Of a stretch of 64,000 nt of DNA, positions 1 through 9,621 are shown piece after piece. How positions within the stretch are numbered: position 1 is the stretch's first letter; each line of letters opens with the position of its first letter. Position numbers and translations under genes: made by a program. This stretch comes from Syntrophorhabdaceae bacterium (lineage in GTDB: Bacteria > Desulfobacterota > Syntrophorhabdia > Syntrophorhabdales > Syntrophorhabdaceae), in the NCBI GenBank assembly GCA_028698615.1, contig JAQVWF010000004.1:64001-128000 (forward strand). The letters run 5' to 3'. Below the pieces are notes generated by a model that worked only from the letters and a program-made list of their open reading frames with translations, searched no databases and was not told the origin of the DNA.

Positions 1-495
1 GACGGACAGATATACCTGGAGCCGGAGTTGTTCTACGCCGGTGTCAGGCCAGCCATCAACGTCGGTATTTCAGTATCCAGGGTCGGCGGCAACGCCCAGA
101 TAAAGGCAATGAAACAGGTGGCAGGCAGGCTGAGGCTGGAAATGGCCCAGTACCGCGAAATGGCCGCCTTCGCCAAGTTTGGCAGTGACCTCGACAAAGC
201 GACGCAGGCATTGCTCGCCCGCGGTTCGAGGTTGACGGAGCTTTTTAAGCAAGGACAGTATGTTCCGATCCCGATCGAAAAACAGGTCGTGCTTCTCTAT
301 GCCGCAGCGAACGGGTTCATCGATACTTATCCGGAAAGCGCCCTCAGGAAGTACGAGCAGGAGTTGATGCGCTTCATGGATTCCAAGCATGCCGGCGTCC
401 TGAAGGATATCGGGGATAAGAAGGCCATAGACGCGTCGATCGAAGAAAAGCTTACGAAGGCGCTCGGCGAATTCAGAGACGGATTTACCTACTAA
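1..495 (+). CDS. atpA: ATP synthase F1 subunit alpha, C-terminal part
   Basis: This is the last 164 residues of the catalytic-headpiece alpha subunit of F1Fo ATP synthase. The frame is open from the first base of the window, so the gene is cut by the window edge and is not truncated in nature. The segment [17 protein letters not shown] followed by [11 protein letters not shown] is the typical end of the nucleotide-binding domain. The rest is the helical C-terminal domain, with the usual [17 protein letters not shown] stretch. It is followed after 11 bases by atpG, as in the standard alpha-gamma-beta-epsilon order. Very sure. Confidence 0.98.
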   Translation, partial: DGQIYLEPELFYAGVRPAINVGISVSRVGGNAQIKAMKQVAGRLRLEMAQYREMAAFAKFGSDLDKATQALLARGSRLTELFKQGQYVPIPIEKQVVLLYAAANGFIDTYPESALRKYEQELMRFMDSKHAGVLKDIGDKKAIDASIEEKLTKALGEFRDGFTY

Positions 496-506
496 GGGAG
501 CTTTGA

Positions 507-1367
507 GTGGCTACGCTAAGAGATATAAAGAGAAAGATAGGCAGTGTGAACAGCACGCAGACCATCACGAGGACGATGAAGATGGTCTCCGCGTCGAAGT
601 TGAGGCGCGCGCAGACAGAACTTGAAAAGATCAAGGAATACGCCTTAAAGATGGAGGAGCTCACGGGACGGGTCGTTAAGAACATGCCCGACGACGCCCA
701 TCCGCTTCTCGCAGCGAGAGAAGAGGTCAAGAAGGTCCTTATAGTCTCCATCGGGTCCGACAGGGGCCTGTGCGGTGGTTTCAACGTCAATGTGTCCTTG
801 ACTGCGGAAAACTTCGCCAGGCAGAACCGCGACAAGTACGAAAGGGTCGGGGTTTATGTCTTCGGCCGGAAGGTGCGCGATTACCTGTCAAAGAGACGGG
901 CGGATGTAGTAAAGGACTGGGTCGATATCAAGAAGGTTGACCAGGAGCTCGTCGATGTCGTTGCCGAAGAGATCATCAGTCTCTATCTGTCGGGCGAGTT
1001 TGATAAGGTGTATCTTTCGTATACCTATTTTGCGTCTGCGGTGAAACAGGAGATTGTGTTCGATGAATTCATTCCCATCAAGACCCCTGACGATGTGGAG
1101 TATATCGATTACATATCCGAACCGGAACGTACAGAGATAGTTGAATCGTTGATTCCGCGCTACATCAGCACGAAGCTGTATTATGCCCTGATCGAGTCAC
1201 AGACGTCGGAGCATGCGGCCCGGATGAGCGCCATGGAGAATGCGACGAGCAACTGTGGTGAAATGGTACGGTACCTCACCCTTGTTTACAATAAGAGAAG
1301 ACAGGAAGGTATAACCAACGAGATGCTGGACATCGTTGGTGGCGCTGAAGCCTTGAGAGGAACATAA
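507..1367 (+). CDS. atpG: ATP synthase F1 subunit gamma
   Basis: Central rotor shaft of F1Fo ATP synthase, 286 residues, the usual length. The N-terminus (MATLRDIKRKIGSVNSTQ) and the C-terminal helix (AARMSAMENATSNCGEM) are the two conserved coiled-coil ends of the family. SDRGLCGGFN in the middle is the conserved signature of the globular part. The start is GTG at 507, preceded by AGGGAG, and gives the conserved N-terminus directly. It lies 11 bases after atpA and 17 bases before atpD, so it belongs to the same transcript. Confidence 0.98.
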   Translation: MATLRDIKRKIGSVNSTQTITRTMKMVSASKLRRAQTELEKIKEYALKMEELTGRVVKNMPDDAHPLLAAREEVKKVLIVSIGSDRGLCGGFNVNVSLTAENFARQNRDKYERVGVYVFGRKVRDYLSKRRADVVKDWVDIKKVDQELVDVVAEEIISLYLSGEFDKVYLSYTYFASAVKQEIVFDEFIPIKTPDDVEYIDYISEPERTEIVESLIPRYISTKLYYALIESQTSEHAARMSAMENATSNCGEMVRYLTLVYNKRRQEGITNEMLDIVGGAEALRGT

Positions 1368-1384
1368 CCTAAGGAGGAAGATAG

Positions 1385-2806
<1,422 letters not shown>

Positions 2807-2815
2807 TAAAACGAT

Positions 2816-3217
2816 ATGCTCAACCTTGAGATAATTACCCCTGAGAAAACGGTTGTCAAGGATGAAGTCGATGTGGTGGAGGCCACGGGAGCGGAGGGCG
2901 AATTCGGGATCATGCCCGGCCACACCCAGTTCCTCACCACCCTGCGGATCGGAGAGATCCGGTACAAGAAAGGCGGGGAGACGATATATCTTGCGTCGAG
3001 CGGCGGATTCGCCGAGGTTGTTGATGACAAGGTGACTTTGCTTGTAGATACAGCTGAATCCTCGAAGGATATAGATGTTGAACGTGCGAAAAAGGCAATG
3101 GAACGCGCGGAGACCCTTTTGAAGACGATGTCATATGATCAGGTGGAATACCGGATGTATGAGATGGCACTTCTTCGGGCGATTGCCCGCATTGGCGTAG
3201 CGTCAAAGAAAATATAA
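2816..3217 (+). CDS. atpC: ATP synthase F1 subunit epsilon
   Basis: Epsilon subunit of F1Fo ATP synthase, 133 residues. The N-terminal beta-sandwich (LNLEIITPEKTVVKDEVD, then EGEFGIMPGHTQFLTTL) and the two C-terminal helices with AKKAMERAETLL are typical. The start lies 9 bases after atpD. The stop codon TAA shares its last A with the ATG of the next gene, which suggests translational coupling of the ATP synthase operon to the B3/4-domain protein. No unusual insertion or loss is visible. Confidence 0.97.
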   Translation: MLNLEIITPEKTVVKDEVDVVEATGAEGEFGIMPGHTQFLTTLRIGEIRYKKGGETIYLASSGGFAEVVDDKVTLLVDTAESSKDIDVERAKKAMERAETLLKTMSYDQVEYRMYEMALLRAIARIGVASKKI

Positions 3218-3915
3218 TGGTCTTCACCATCGATGAAGGGCTATTCAGCCTTTTTCCTGCATTGCAGGTCGGTGTGGTTGTTTGCGAGATTGACAACATA
3301 AGGTACGGCGAAGATGGACTTGAGGAGGTCGTTGACGATCTGATGGTCCATTTTTCGTTTGAACGCCCGCAGGACCATCCGAACATCAAGGCATGGCGGG
3401 AAGCCTTCAAAAAGATGGGCATAGGCACAACAAAATATCCCAGCTCCATAGAGGCCCTTCTGAGGCAGGCCCTCAAGGGGGGACCGTTCCCTCGATTCAA
3501 TCCCATCGTCGACCTGTATAATTCGATCTCCCTCAAGTACCTCGTTCCTATCAGCGGCCATGCCATCAACGGTATCGATGGCAACATTTTACTTACCTTT
3601 GCACAGGGGAGTGAGACCTTTGTCCCCATGGATATGGGTGAGCAGGAAATAGTGGACAAGGGGGAGGTCATCTTCAGGGATGACAGGGACGCCCTCACGC
3701 GCAGGTGGGTGTGGAAGCGGTCGAACAAGGACAGGATAGAAAGCGAGACAACCCGCGTTTTCCTGCCGATACATGTTATGTCGGGTCTGCCGGAATGGCT
3801 GTGCGAGAGAGTTGTTAAAGACCTGGCGGAGAGCATCCTTGTGAATGAATACGGAAGGATCGTCCACCGGGAAATACTGACGGCATCGCGGAGGGAGACT
3901 GAATTTGCGGTCTAA
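3217..3915 (+). CDS. B3/4 (tRNA-synthetase-like) domain protein
   Basis: A 232-residue protein of the B3/B4 domain family, related to the putative tRNA-binding/editing region of the phenylalanyl-tRNA synthetase beta chain. Visible marks are MGIGTTKYPSSIEALL, NPIVDLYNSISLKYLVPISG and GEVIFRDDRDALTRRWVWKR, which resemble the substrate-pocket segments of free-standing B3/4 proteins. No synthetase catalytic domain is present. Such proteins may act in trans on misacylated tRNA, but the substrate here is unknown. The ATG overlaps the atpC stop by one base, so it is probably co-translated with the ATP synthase operon. Confidence 0.85.
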   Translation: MVFTIDEGLFSLFPALQVGVVVCEIDNIRYGEDGLEEVVDDLMVHFSFERPQDHPNIKAWREAFKKMGIGTTKYPSSIEALLRQALKGGPFPRFNPIVDLYNSISLKYLVPISGHAINGIDGNILLTFAQGSETFVPMDMGEQEIVDKGEVIFRDDRDALTRRWVWKRSNKDRIESETTRVFLPIHVMSGLPEWLCERVVKDLAESILVNEYGRIVHREILTASRRETEFAV

Positions 3916-3948
3916 GTGCCCGCAGGGTTGAAAAAGGGAGGGTGATCC

Positions 3949-4602
3949 ATGGATCTGCTCGAAGCCATCAAGGTTAGAAAAAGTGTCCGGGCATTCAGGC
4001 CCGAAGCGGTCTCAAGACAGCAGATAGAGGAGATACTGGGCCTTGTCATTCATGCCCCGTCGGCGATCAACCTTCAACCCTGGGAGTTCATCGTCGTCAC
4101 GGGAGAAGAGAAGGAAAGGCTGAGCCGCCGGCTTGTGAAGCTCTACCGCGAAAAGCAGATCTCCTGCAGTCCGGGGAACGTAAAGCCCCTTTCGGCGGAG
4201 TTCCAGAAGAGGGGGGCCGAGTCTTTCATCTTGATGAACCCTTATCTGGAAAAAATGGGGCAGGAGTTCAACCGTTTTGTTAATGAAGGGAGCTGCAACT
4301 TTTACGGGGCACCTGCGGCGGTGATTTTTTGCCTCGACAATGCCTTTTCCGAGGCTCGTCTTGTAGATATCGGGATCGCGCTTGGCTATTTTGTGCTCAT
4401 CGCCCAAAATGTCGGCCTTTCCACGTGCCCCATCGGTCTTATCAACGCATATGAAGACGACATAAAGGACATACTCAGCATCCCCGACAACAAGGACGTG
4501 GTCATCGGTGTCGCCCTTGGGTATCCCGATGCCGCAAGCCCCGTCAACGAGTTCACCTCTCCCCGGGACGATCTTGAGAAATTTGTGCGGTGGATAGACT
4601 AA
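3949..4602 (+). CDS. Nitroreductase family protein
   Basis: A 217-residue FMN-dependent nitroreductase-fold protein. The N-terminus MDLLEAIKVRKSVRAFRPEAVS with the RKSVR phosphate-binding arginine/serine, and HAPSAINLQPWEFIVV, are classic for the family. LVDIGIALGYFVLIAQNVGLSTCPIG is the conserved dimer-interface/FMN segment. The ATG at 3949 follows AAAGGGAGGG. It starts 33 bases after the B3/4 gene and may be read from the same transcript. The substrate cannot be predicted; the physiological role of most members is unknown. Confidence 0.9.
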   Translation: MDLLEAIKVRKSVRAFRPEAVSRQQIEEILGLVIHAPSAINLQPWEFIVVTGEEKERLSRRLVKLYREKQISCSPGNVKPLSAEFQKRGAESFILMNPYLEKMGQEFNRFVNEGSCNFYGAPAAVIFCLDNAFSEARLVDIGIALGYFVLIAQNVGLSTCPIGLINAYEDDIKDILSIPDNKDVVIGVALGYPDAASPVNEFTSPRDDLEKFVRWID

Positions 4603-4615
4603 GAAACCGTTCTTA

Positions 4616-4694
4616 TGGTCGGGGCGACTGGATTTGAACCAGCGACCTCTTGCTCCCAAGGCAAGCGCGCTAAACCATGCTGCGCCACGCCCCG
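4616..4694 (-). tRNA. tRNA-Pro (anticodon TGG)
   Basis: On the minus strand the sequence folds as a full cloverleaf: acceptor CGGGGCG pairs with CGCCCCG, the anticodon stem CTTGC/GCAAG encloses the loop CTTGGGA, giving anticodon TGG for proline. The T-loop is TTCAAAT. The discriminator is A and the CCA end is encoded. It lies in the gap between the nitroreductase and ahbC, opposite to both. A minus-strand open frame running across it is a shadow of the tRNA and the nitroreductase. Confidence 0.96.
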
Positions 4695-4768
4695 AACAGC
4701 CTCAAGCATATCATAGATAAAGTTGCTTTTCAATAATTCGGGGGTTGCTGCAGGGAAGGACAAGGCCG

Positions 4769-4797
4769 TTGACTTTTTTCACTTTTCAGCTCAAAAT
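4769..4797 (+). promoter_or_regulatory. Possible sigma-70 promoter of ahbC
   Basis: TTGACT at 4769-4774 is followed after 17 bases by CAAAAT at 4792-4797. The predicted start of transcription falls at about 4804, only a few bases before the ahbC ATG at 4807. The -10 element matches the consensus at only four of six places, so the call is tentative. Confidence 0.4.
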
Positions 4798-4806
4798 AGG
4801 TGCACT

Positions 4807-5991
4807 ATGATTGGAATATCAAAACTCTACTGCGGTGCCGTCGAGGCCTCCGACCCCTTGAGGTACGGCAGGGAATCATCGCGTCTGCCGTCACACCTCC
4901 TGCAGTTCTCGAAGGACAAGAAGCCCGTTGTGGTCTGGAACACGACGAAGCGGTGCAATCTCAGGTGCGTCCACTGTTACGCCTTTGCCGAAGGCGAAGA
5001 CTATAGAGGCGATGAGTTGTCGACAGATGAAGGCAGGGCGCTTATCGACGACCTGGGACGCTTCGGTGTGCCTGTGATCCTCTTTTCCGGAGGCGAGCCG
5101 GTGCTGAGGGAGGATCTCCCGGAACTTATCGACTATGCAGTGAAGAAGGGCATCAGGGCGGTCATATCGACAAACGGGACCCTTATCACAAGAGAGAAGG
5201 CGCAGATATTTTCGCGGTGTTCCCTTTCCTACATTGGCGTCAGCCTCGATGGCATGAGCGCGGTGAACGACGCCTTCCGCGGCGTTGAGGGGGCCTTCGG
5301 CAGGGCGATGGAAGGGATCAGGAACGCGAGGGAGGCGGGGATCAAGGTCGGCCTGCGGTTTACCATTAATAAAAGGAACGTCGATGAGGTCCCGAAGATC
5401 TTCGATCTCATCGAGGAAGAGAATATCCAGCGTGTCTGCTTTTACCACCTTGTCTACGCCGGAAGAGGCTCGAAGCTCATGGAAGAGGACCTCTCCCATG
5501 TCGAGACTAGGCGCGTTGTGGACCTTATCATGGATAGGACAAAGGCCCTTTTCCACAGGGGCCGGTCCGTGGAGGTGCTCACCGTCGACAACCATGCCGA
5601 TGGCCCCTATGTCTACTTGAGGCTCCTCAAGGAGGACCCGCGAAGGGCGGTTGAGGTGCTGGAACTGCTCAGGATGAACGAGGGCAACTCCTCCGGTGTG
5701 GGCATCGGCTGCATTGACGAGAGGGGGAATGTCCACGCGGACCAGTTCTGGAGGCACTATGGTTTCGGCAATGTCCGCGAACGGCCCTTCAGTGCTATCT
5801 GGACCGACCTTTCCGATCCGGTCATGACAAGGCTGAAGGAAAAGAAGAAGCACGTTGGCGGCCGATGCGCAACGTGCAAGTGGCTCGATGTCTGCGCCGG
5901 AAACTTTCGTGTCCGTGCCGAAGCCGCGACAGGCGACCTCTGGGCGCATGATCCGCAGTGTTATCTGACGGAAGAGGAAATAAGAAAATAA
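4807..5991 (+). CDS. ahbC: 12,18-didecarboxysiroheme deacetylase AhbC (radical SAM)
   Basis: A 394-residue radical SAM enzyme of the siroheme-dependent heme pathway. In characterised relatives it removes the two acetate side chains of didecarboxysiroheme to give iron-coproporphyrin III. The SAM cluster motif is C50-x3-C54-x2-C57 (CNLRCVHC), followed by the SAM-binding segment ILFSGGEP. The C-terminal SPASM-like region has CATCKWLDVC and a last DPQC, ligands for an auxiliary cluster. The N-terminus MIGISKLYCG is a hallmark of AhbC. I chose ATG 4807 because it gives this N-terminus; an in-frame start 84 bases upstream adds unconserved residues. hemB and ahbD follow in the same direction. Confidence 0.92.
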   Translation: MIGISKLYCGAVEASDPLRYGRESSRLPSHLLQFSKDKKPVVVWNTTKRCNLRCVHCYAFAEGEDYRGDELSTDEGRALIDDLGRFGVPVILFSGGEPVLREDLPELIDYAVKKGIRAVISTNGTLITREKAQIFSRCSLSYIGVSLDGMSAVNDAFRGVEGAFGRAMEGIRNAREAGIKVGLRFTINKRNVDEVPKIFDLIEEENIQRVCFYHLVYAGRGSKLMEEDLSHVETRRVVDLIMDRTKALFHRGRSVEVLTVDNHADGPYVYLRLLKEDPRRAVEVLELLRMNEGNSSGVGIGCIDERGNVHADQFWRHYGFGNVRERPFSAIWTDLSDPVMTRLKEKKKHVGGRCATCKWLDVCAGNFRVRAEAATGDLWAHDPQCYLTEEEIRK

Positions 5992-6184
5992 TAACCAATG
6001 ACGAAATCCCGATAACCAGATAAAGGACAATGACCAGTTGACCAATAACCAAGCAAAGGCAACGGCGAGACGAATTGCATCCTCCATGCGCAGGTGGCCG
6101 TTGTTGTTTTTTCCTTGGTCATTGGTGCCTGGTCCATTGGTAATTGTCTTCCCCTGGTTATTGGAATGTGATTATTGGTTATTA
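5992..6184. repeat. Long imperfect inverted repeat, ACCAATGACC family (copy 1)
   Basis: The gap between ahbC and hemB is filled by two arms of about 65-70 bases that are imperfect reverse complements of one another (left arm 5992-6056, right arm 6115-6184). The left arm is a run of ATAACCA/ATGACCA units; the right arm is a run of TGGTCATTGG/TGGTTATTGG units. The left arm begins at the ahbC stop codon. Two other copies of the same design are at 30911 and 39593. As RNA it would form a long hairpin between the two genes. Confidence 0.85.
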
Positions 6185-6201
6185 TGTTCCAGGGAGGTTT
6201 T

Positions 6202-7188
6202 ATGCGTTACCCGACGTACAGGCCGAGGAGACTGAGGAAGAGTGAAAAGTTTAGGAGCATGGTGCGCGAGACGACTCTCTCCGCCGATTGCCTCGTCTAC
6301 CCCGTTTTCGTCAAGGAGATGAGCGAACGGGAGGTGCCCATCGATGCCATGCCCGGCATAAGCCAGTTCTCCGTCGACGGGGTCCTCGGGGAAATCGATA
6401 GTGTGCTCGAGGCTGAAGTACCGGCCGTCCTCATATTCGGGATCCCTGAAAGGAAGGACGAGACAGGCAGCGGCGCCTATGACAAGAACGGTGTGGCACA
6501 GCAGGCGGTGCGCGCAATAAAAAGCCGCTTCGGCGACGACATTCTCGTGATCACCGATGTCTGCATGTGCGAGTACACAAGTCATGGTCACTGCGGCATC
6601 GTGAAGGACGGCCACGTCGACAACGACGAGACCCTGAAGCTCCTGGCAAAGAGTGCGCTCACCCACGTGATGGCCGGCGCCGATATGGTCGCGCCCTCGG
6701 ATATGATGGACGGCAGGGTGCACGCCATCAGGGAGATGCTTGACCTCCACGGCGATTACAATGTTCCCGTTATGAGCTATGCCGCCAAGTATGCTTCCTG
6801 TCTCTACGGCCCCTTCCGGGAGGCCGCCGAGTCGGCACCGCAGTTCGGCGACCGCAGGTCCTACCAGATGGATCCCCCCAACGGCCGCGAGGCCATGAGG
6901 GAGATCGCCCTCGATATCGAGGAGGGGGCCGACATCGTCATGGTAAAACCGGCGCTCTTCTACCTCGATGTCCTCAGGTCGGCGCGTGCCGAATTCAACA
7001 TACCGCTGGCGGCATACAGCGTCAGCGGTGAGTATTCCATGATAAAGTTCGCGGCCGCAAAGGGGTCCTTCGACCTGAAAAGGGCTGTCATTGAATCCAC
7101 GACGAGCATCCGGCGCGCCGGGGCGGACATCATCATCACCTACTTTGCAAAAGAGATCGGAACATGGGCGAAAGAACATACCCTCTGA
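6202..7188 (+). CDS. hemB: Delta-aminolevulinic acid dehydratase (porphobilinogen synthase)
   Basis: Condenses two 5-aminolevulinate molecules to porphobilinogen, the first common tetrapyrrole step; 328 residues. The zinc-type metal site is present as DVCMCEYTSHGHCG. The two Schiff-base lysines lie in YAAKYAS and VMVKPALFYLD. The ATG at 6202 follows AGGGAGG with 4 bases of spacing and gives the expected N-terminus RYPTYRPRRLRK; an upstream ATG in frame at 6175 lies inside the repeat. It sits between ahbC and ahbD, so this cluster pairs an early step with the two last steps of heme synthesis. Confidence 0.97.
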   Translation: MRYPTYRPRRLRKSEKFRSMVRETTLSADCLVYPVFVKEMSEREVPIDAMPGISQFSVDGVLGEIDSVLEAEVPAVLIFGIPERKDETGSGAYDKNGVAQQAVRAIKSRFGDDILVITDVCMCEYTSHGHCGIVKDGHVDNDETLKLLAKSALTHVMAGADMVAPSDMMDGRVHAIREMLDLHGDYNVPVMSYAAKYASCLYGPFREAAESAPQFGDRRSYQMDPPNGREAMREIALDIEEGADIVMVKPALFYLDVLRSARAEFNIPLAAYSVSGEYSMIKFAAAKGSFDLKRAVIESTTSIRRAGADIIITYFAKEIGTWAKEHTL

Positions 7189-8180
7189 GGATGGTCGCCT
7201 GGGAACTGACGCGCAATTGCAATCTCTCCTGCATCCATTGCCGCGCATCTGCCGCGTCGGGTCCCTATGAGGGTGAACTCTCAGTGGAGGAATGCAGGAA
7301 GGTCATCGATGACATCGTCTCCTTTTCAGAGCCGACGGTCATCCTCACTGGCGGGGAACCGCTCATGAGGCCCGATATCTTCGAAATCATCCAGTATGGG
7401 AACGATAGGGGGTTGAGAATGGTGATCGCCGTCAACGGCACCCTGCTCGATGAGGCGGCGGCGAGGAGGCTCAAGACTTGCGGGATCAGGCGGGTGAGCC
7501 TGAGCATCGACGGAAAGGACAGGCGAAGCCATGACAGCTTTCGGGCCGTCAACGGCTCCTTCGAAGCCGTGATCGCAGCGTCGCGCGTTCTCAAAGGCAC
7601 GGGGATGCCATTCCAGATAAACACGACGGTCACGATACTCAATGTCGATGACCTCGACGAGATATACGAGTTCGTGAAGTCTCTGGAGGCTGTTGCCTGG
7701 CACGTTTTCCTTCTCGTCCCCGTGGGCAGGGGAACGGGTCTCAAGGGCAAGGAACTGTCCGCTGCGGCCTATGAGAAGGTACTCCACCGGCTTCGTGTCA
7801 TGGAAAGAAAGAACGAACTGGAGATGAAGGTCACCTGCGCCCCCCACTACTATCGCATCGTGAAGGAAGATGGCGAAACGCCGAAAAGTGCCGGGTGCCT
7901 CGCGGGGAAAAGCTTCATGTTTATCTCGCACCGCGGTGTCGCCCAGCCCTGTGGGTATCTTGAAGCCCCTTCGGGCGATGTCCGAAAGGAAGGCGTGAAA
8001 AAGGTTTGGGAAGGCTCTGAGGTCTTCCGGCACCTCCGCGATGTTTCATCATATCAAGGCAAATGCGGCCGATGCCGCCATATCCTCATCTGCGGCGGCT
8101 GCCGTGCCCGCGCCTATGAGGCGACGGGAAACTATTTGGAAGAGGAACCGCTGTGTTCTTACATGATGCAGGATGAATGA
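7164..8180 (+). CDS. ahbD: Heme b synthase AhbD (radical SAM)
   Basis: A 338-residue radical SAM/SPASM enzyme. The AhbD family converts the two propionates on rings A and B of iron-coproporphyrin III to vinyl groups, giving heme b. The SAM cluster motif is C19-x3-C23-x2-C26 (CNLSCIHC) preceded by RMVAWELTR, typical of AhbD. The C-terminal auxiliary cluster region reads CGRCRHILICGGC and ends EEEPLC. The ATG at 7164 overlaps the hemB end by 25 bases; an alternative ATG at 7191, just after the hemB stop, would shorten it by 9 residues. Related peptide-modifying SPASM proteins are the main alternative, but the neighbours argue for AhbD. Confidence 0.9.
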   Translation: MGERTYPLRMVAWELTRNCNLSCIHCRASAASGPYEGELSVEECRKVIDDIVSFSEPTVILTGGEPLMRPDIFEIIQYGNDRGLRMVIAVNGTLLDEAAARRLKTCGIRRVSLSIDGKDRRSHDSFRAVNGSFEAVIAASRVLKGTGMPFQINTTVTILNVDDLDEIYEFVKSLEAVAWHVFLLVPVGRGTGLKGKELSAAAYEKVLHRLRVMERKNELEMKVTCAPHYYRIVKEDGETPKSAGCLAGKSFMFISHRGVAQPCGYLEAPSGDVRKEGVKKVWEGSEVFRHLRDVSSYQGKCGRCRHILICGGCRARAYEATGNYLEEEPLCSYMMQDE

Positions 8181-8184
8181 CGCA

Positions 8185-9465
8185 TCATCGTCTTGTTTTC
8201 ATCGCATCATCCAGCCAGTCGAGGATGAGTGCGTTTGATAGGAAGGAAGCCCCTATCTGACAGTGTTCTTCCGCTCCTTCTTCCCTGGTGAAAAGTAAAA
8301 AGTCTTTGGGGCCTTTGAGTGCATCGAAGAGTGCCTTTGACTGCCCGGGCATGTCCCTGTCGTCCTGGGAATCGACGACGAGCATCCTGCAGGTGATCCT
8401 GTCCGCAACTCCCTTAAGCGTGTAGGCCCGTGTCATCCGGAACCACTCCGACGGGCTTCTTGCATGGAAGGTGAACATGCCGTTGCCGATCGCCCATCGC
8501 GATGAGGGGTTGTTCTGCATCATTTCATAAGTCTCCTTGTCGAAGGCCTCGGACGCTTCTTTCGAGTCGATCATCGCTTCAAGTTCCGGTGTAAGCCGCG
8601 CGGTTTTATGGAAATCGTAAACGCCGCCATTGGCGATGCAGAACCCGATACGTTTTTCAAAGGCCATGGCCCTCGGCACCAGGTATCCGCCGAAGCTGAT
8701 CCCCATGATCGCTACACGTTGGGGGTCCACTTCCTTCTGTGCGAGGGCAAAATCAACAACGGGGGTGACCACGGTCTCCCAGTTGTGGCGAAAGGGTATT
8801 TTCTGTTCACGTATGACGCGCCCCTGTCCCGGCCCTTCGAAGATAAGACAGTTGTACCCCCTCTCAATGGCGAAGATCGCCACGGAATGATAGAGTTCTT
8901 CACCCGTTCCGTCAAAGCCGGTCTGGATAATGAGAAGGGGCCGTTTCACCTCTTTGCCGTCGACCAGGCAGTAATAGCCGGGAAGAGTTGTGTTTTCGAA
9001 GGGGATCTCTACGGGGATTATGGGCGAACGAGAAAGCTTTGCCGCCCTGAGAAAACTCTCGCGGCTCTCGCGCCACGTTGCAAGGATGCGATGGTCGCCC
9101 GGGTTCTTGTGGAGAAAGAACTCGGCCGCCCGGTAATAATTGGACGCCTTGAGGTATTCCCTGAATGCGCTTATGCTCTTGCCGCGCGAAGCCAGATCGT
9201 CCGCTGCTTTCCTTCGCTGCTGTGCCGTGAGGAGCCATTCGCGGTACCAGCTTTCATCGTCACCTTCCTTGATGCGGTATGCGGTCTTGAGGCATTCCCC
9301 GATGTCGGCAGCGCCGCCGGCGGCTGCGGACAGTGTCCTCAGGGCCTGGAAAGAGTATTGCGCATCTTTAAAGATGAGGTCCATTGTTTCCCCTTTCGCA
9401 CATAGGAATATGAGCGCTGCAACACCAAGGGCCAAACATACCGTAAAACGTTTAAGAGATCTCAT
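8185..9465 (-). CDS. Secreted alpha/beta hydrolase
   Basis: A 426-residue alpha/beta hydrolase with an N-terminal signal peptide or membrane anchor (RFTVCLALGVAALIFLC). The helical N-terminal half is followed by a hydrolase core that starts with PLLIIQTGFDGTGEE. The nucleophile is S257 in GISFGG, the acid is one of the aspartates in VVDSQDDRD (365-371), and the histidine is H401. The layout, a helical cap before an FrsA/dihydropseudooxynicotine-hydrolase-like core, suggests an esterase or C-C hydrolase; the substrate is unknown. The ATG follows ACGAGGAG. It converges with ahbD (4-base gap) and diverges from the next gene. Confidence 0.8.
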   Translation of the reverse strand: MRSLKRFTVCLALGVAALIFLCAKGETMDLIFKDAQYSFQALRTLSAAAGGAADIGECLKTAYRIKEGDDESWYREWLLTAQQRRKAADDLASRGKSISAFREYLKASNYYRAAEFFLHKNPGDHRILATWRESRESFLRAAKLSRSPIIPVEIPFENTTLPGYYCLVDGKEVKRPLLIIQTGFDGTGEELYHSVAIFAIERGYNCLIFEGPGQGRVIREQKIPFRHNWETVVTPVVDFALAQKEVDPQRVAIMGISFGGYLVPRAMAFEKRIGFCIANGGVYDFHKTARLTPELEAMIDSKEASEAFDKETYEMMQNNPSSRWAIGNGMFTFHARSPSEWFRMTRAYTLKGVADRITCRMLVVDSQDDRDMPGQSKALFDALKGPKDFLLFTREEGAEEHCQIGASFLSNALILDWLDDAMKTRR

Positions 9466-9553
9466 GGGCGGACTCCTCGTCTTAATTGCTGTTTGTGTGT
9501 ATTATGCCCGATGAAGGGATAAGTGACAAGGGCAAAAACCATTGGGTACATTG

Positions 9554-9582
9554 TTGACACGGTTTCCTTTCGTGCTGATATT
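9554..9582 (+). promoter_or_regulatory. Possible sigma-70 promoter of the SPATA20-like gene
   Basis: TTGACA at 9554-9559, a 17-base spacer, then GATATT at 9577-9582. It lies in the 156-base divergent gap upstream of the gene starting at 9622, which has its own GGGAGG ribosome site. Confidence 0.5.
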
Positions 9583-9621
9583 TGATGACAATATCTGGGT
9601 GCCGCTCAGAAGGGAGGAAAC

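Noticed and set aside
4012..4659. Minus-strand frame that covers the nitroreductase and the tRNA-Pro
   Set aside because: Overlaps a clear tRNA and a clear gene; shadow.
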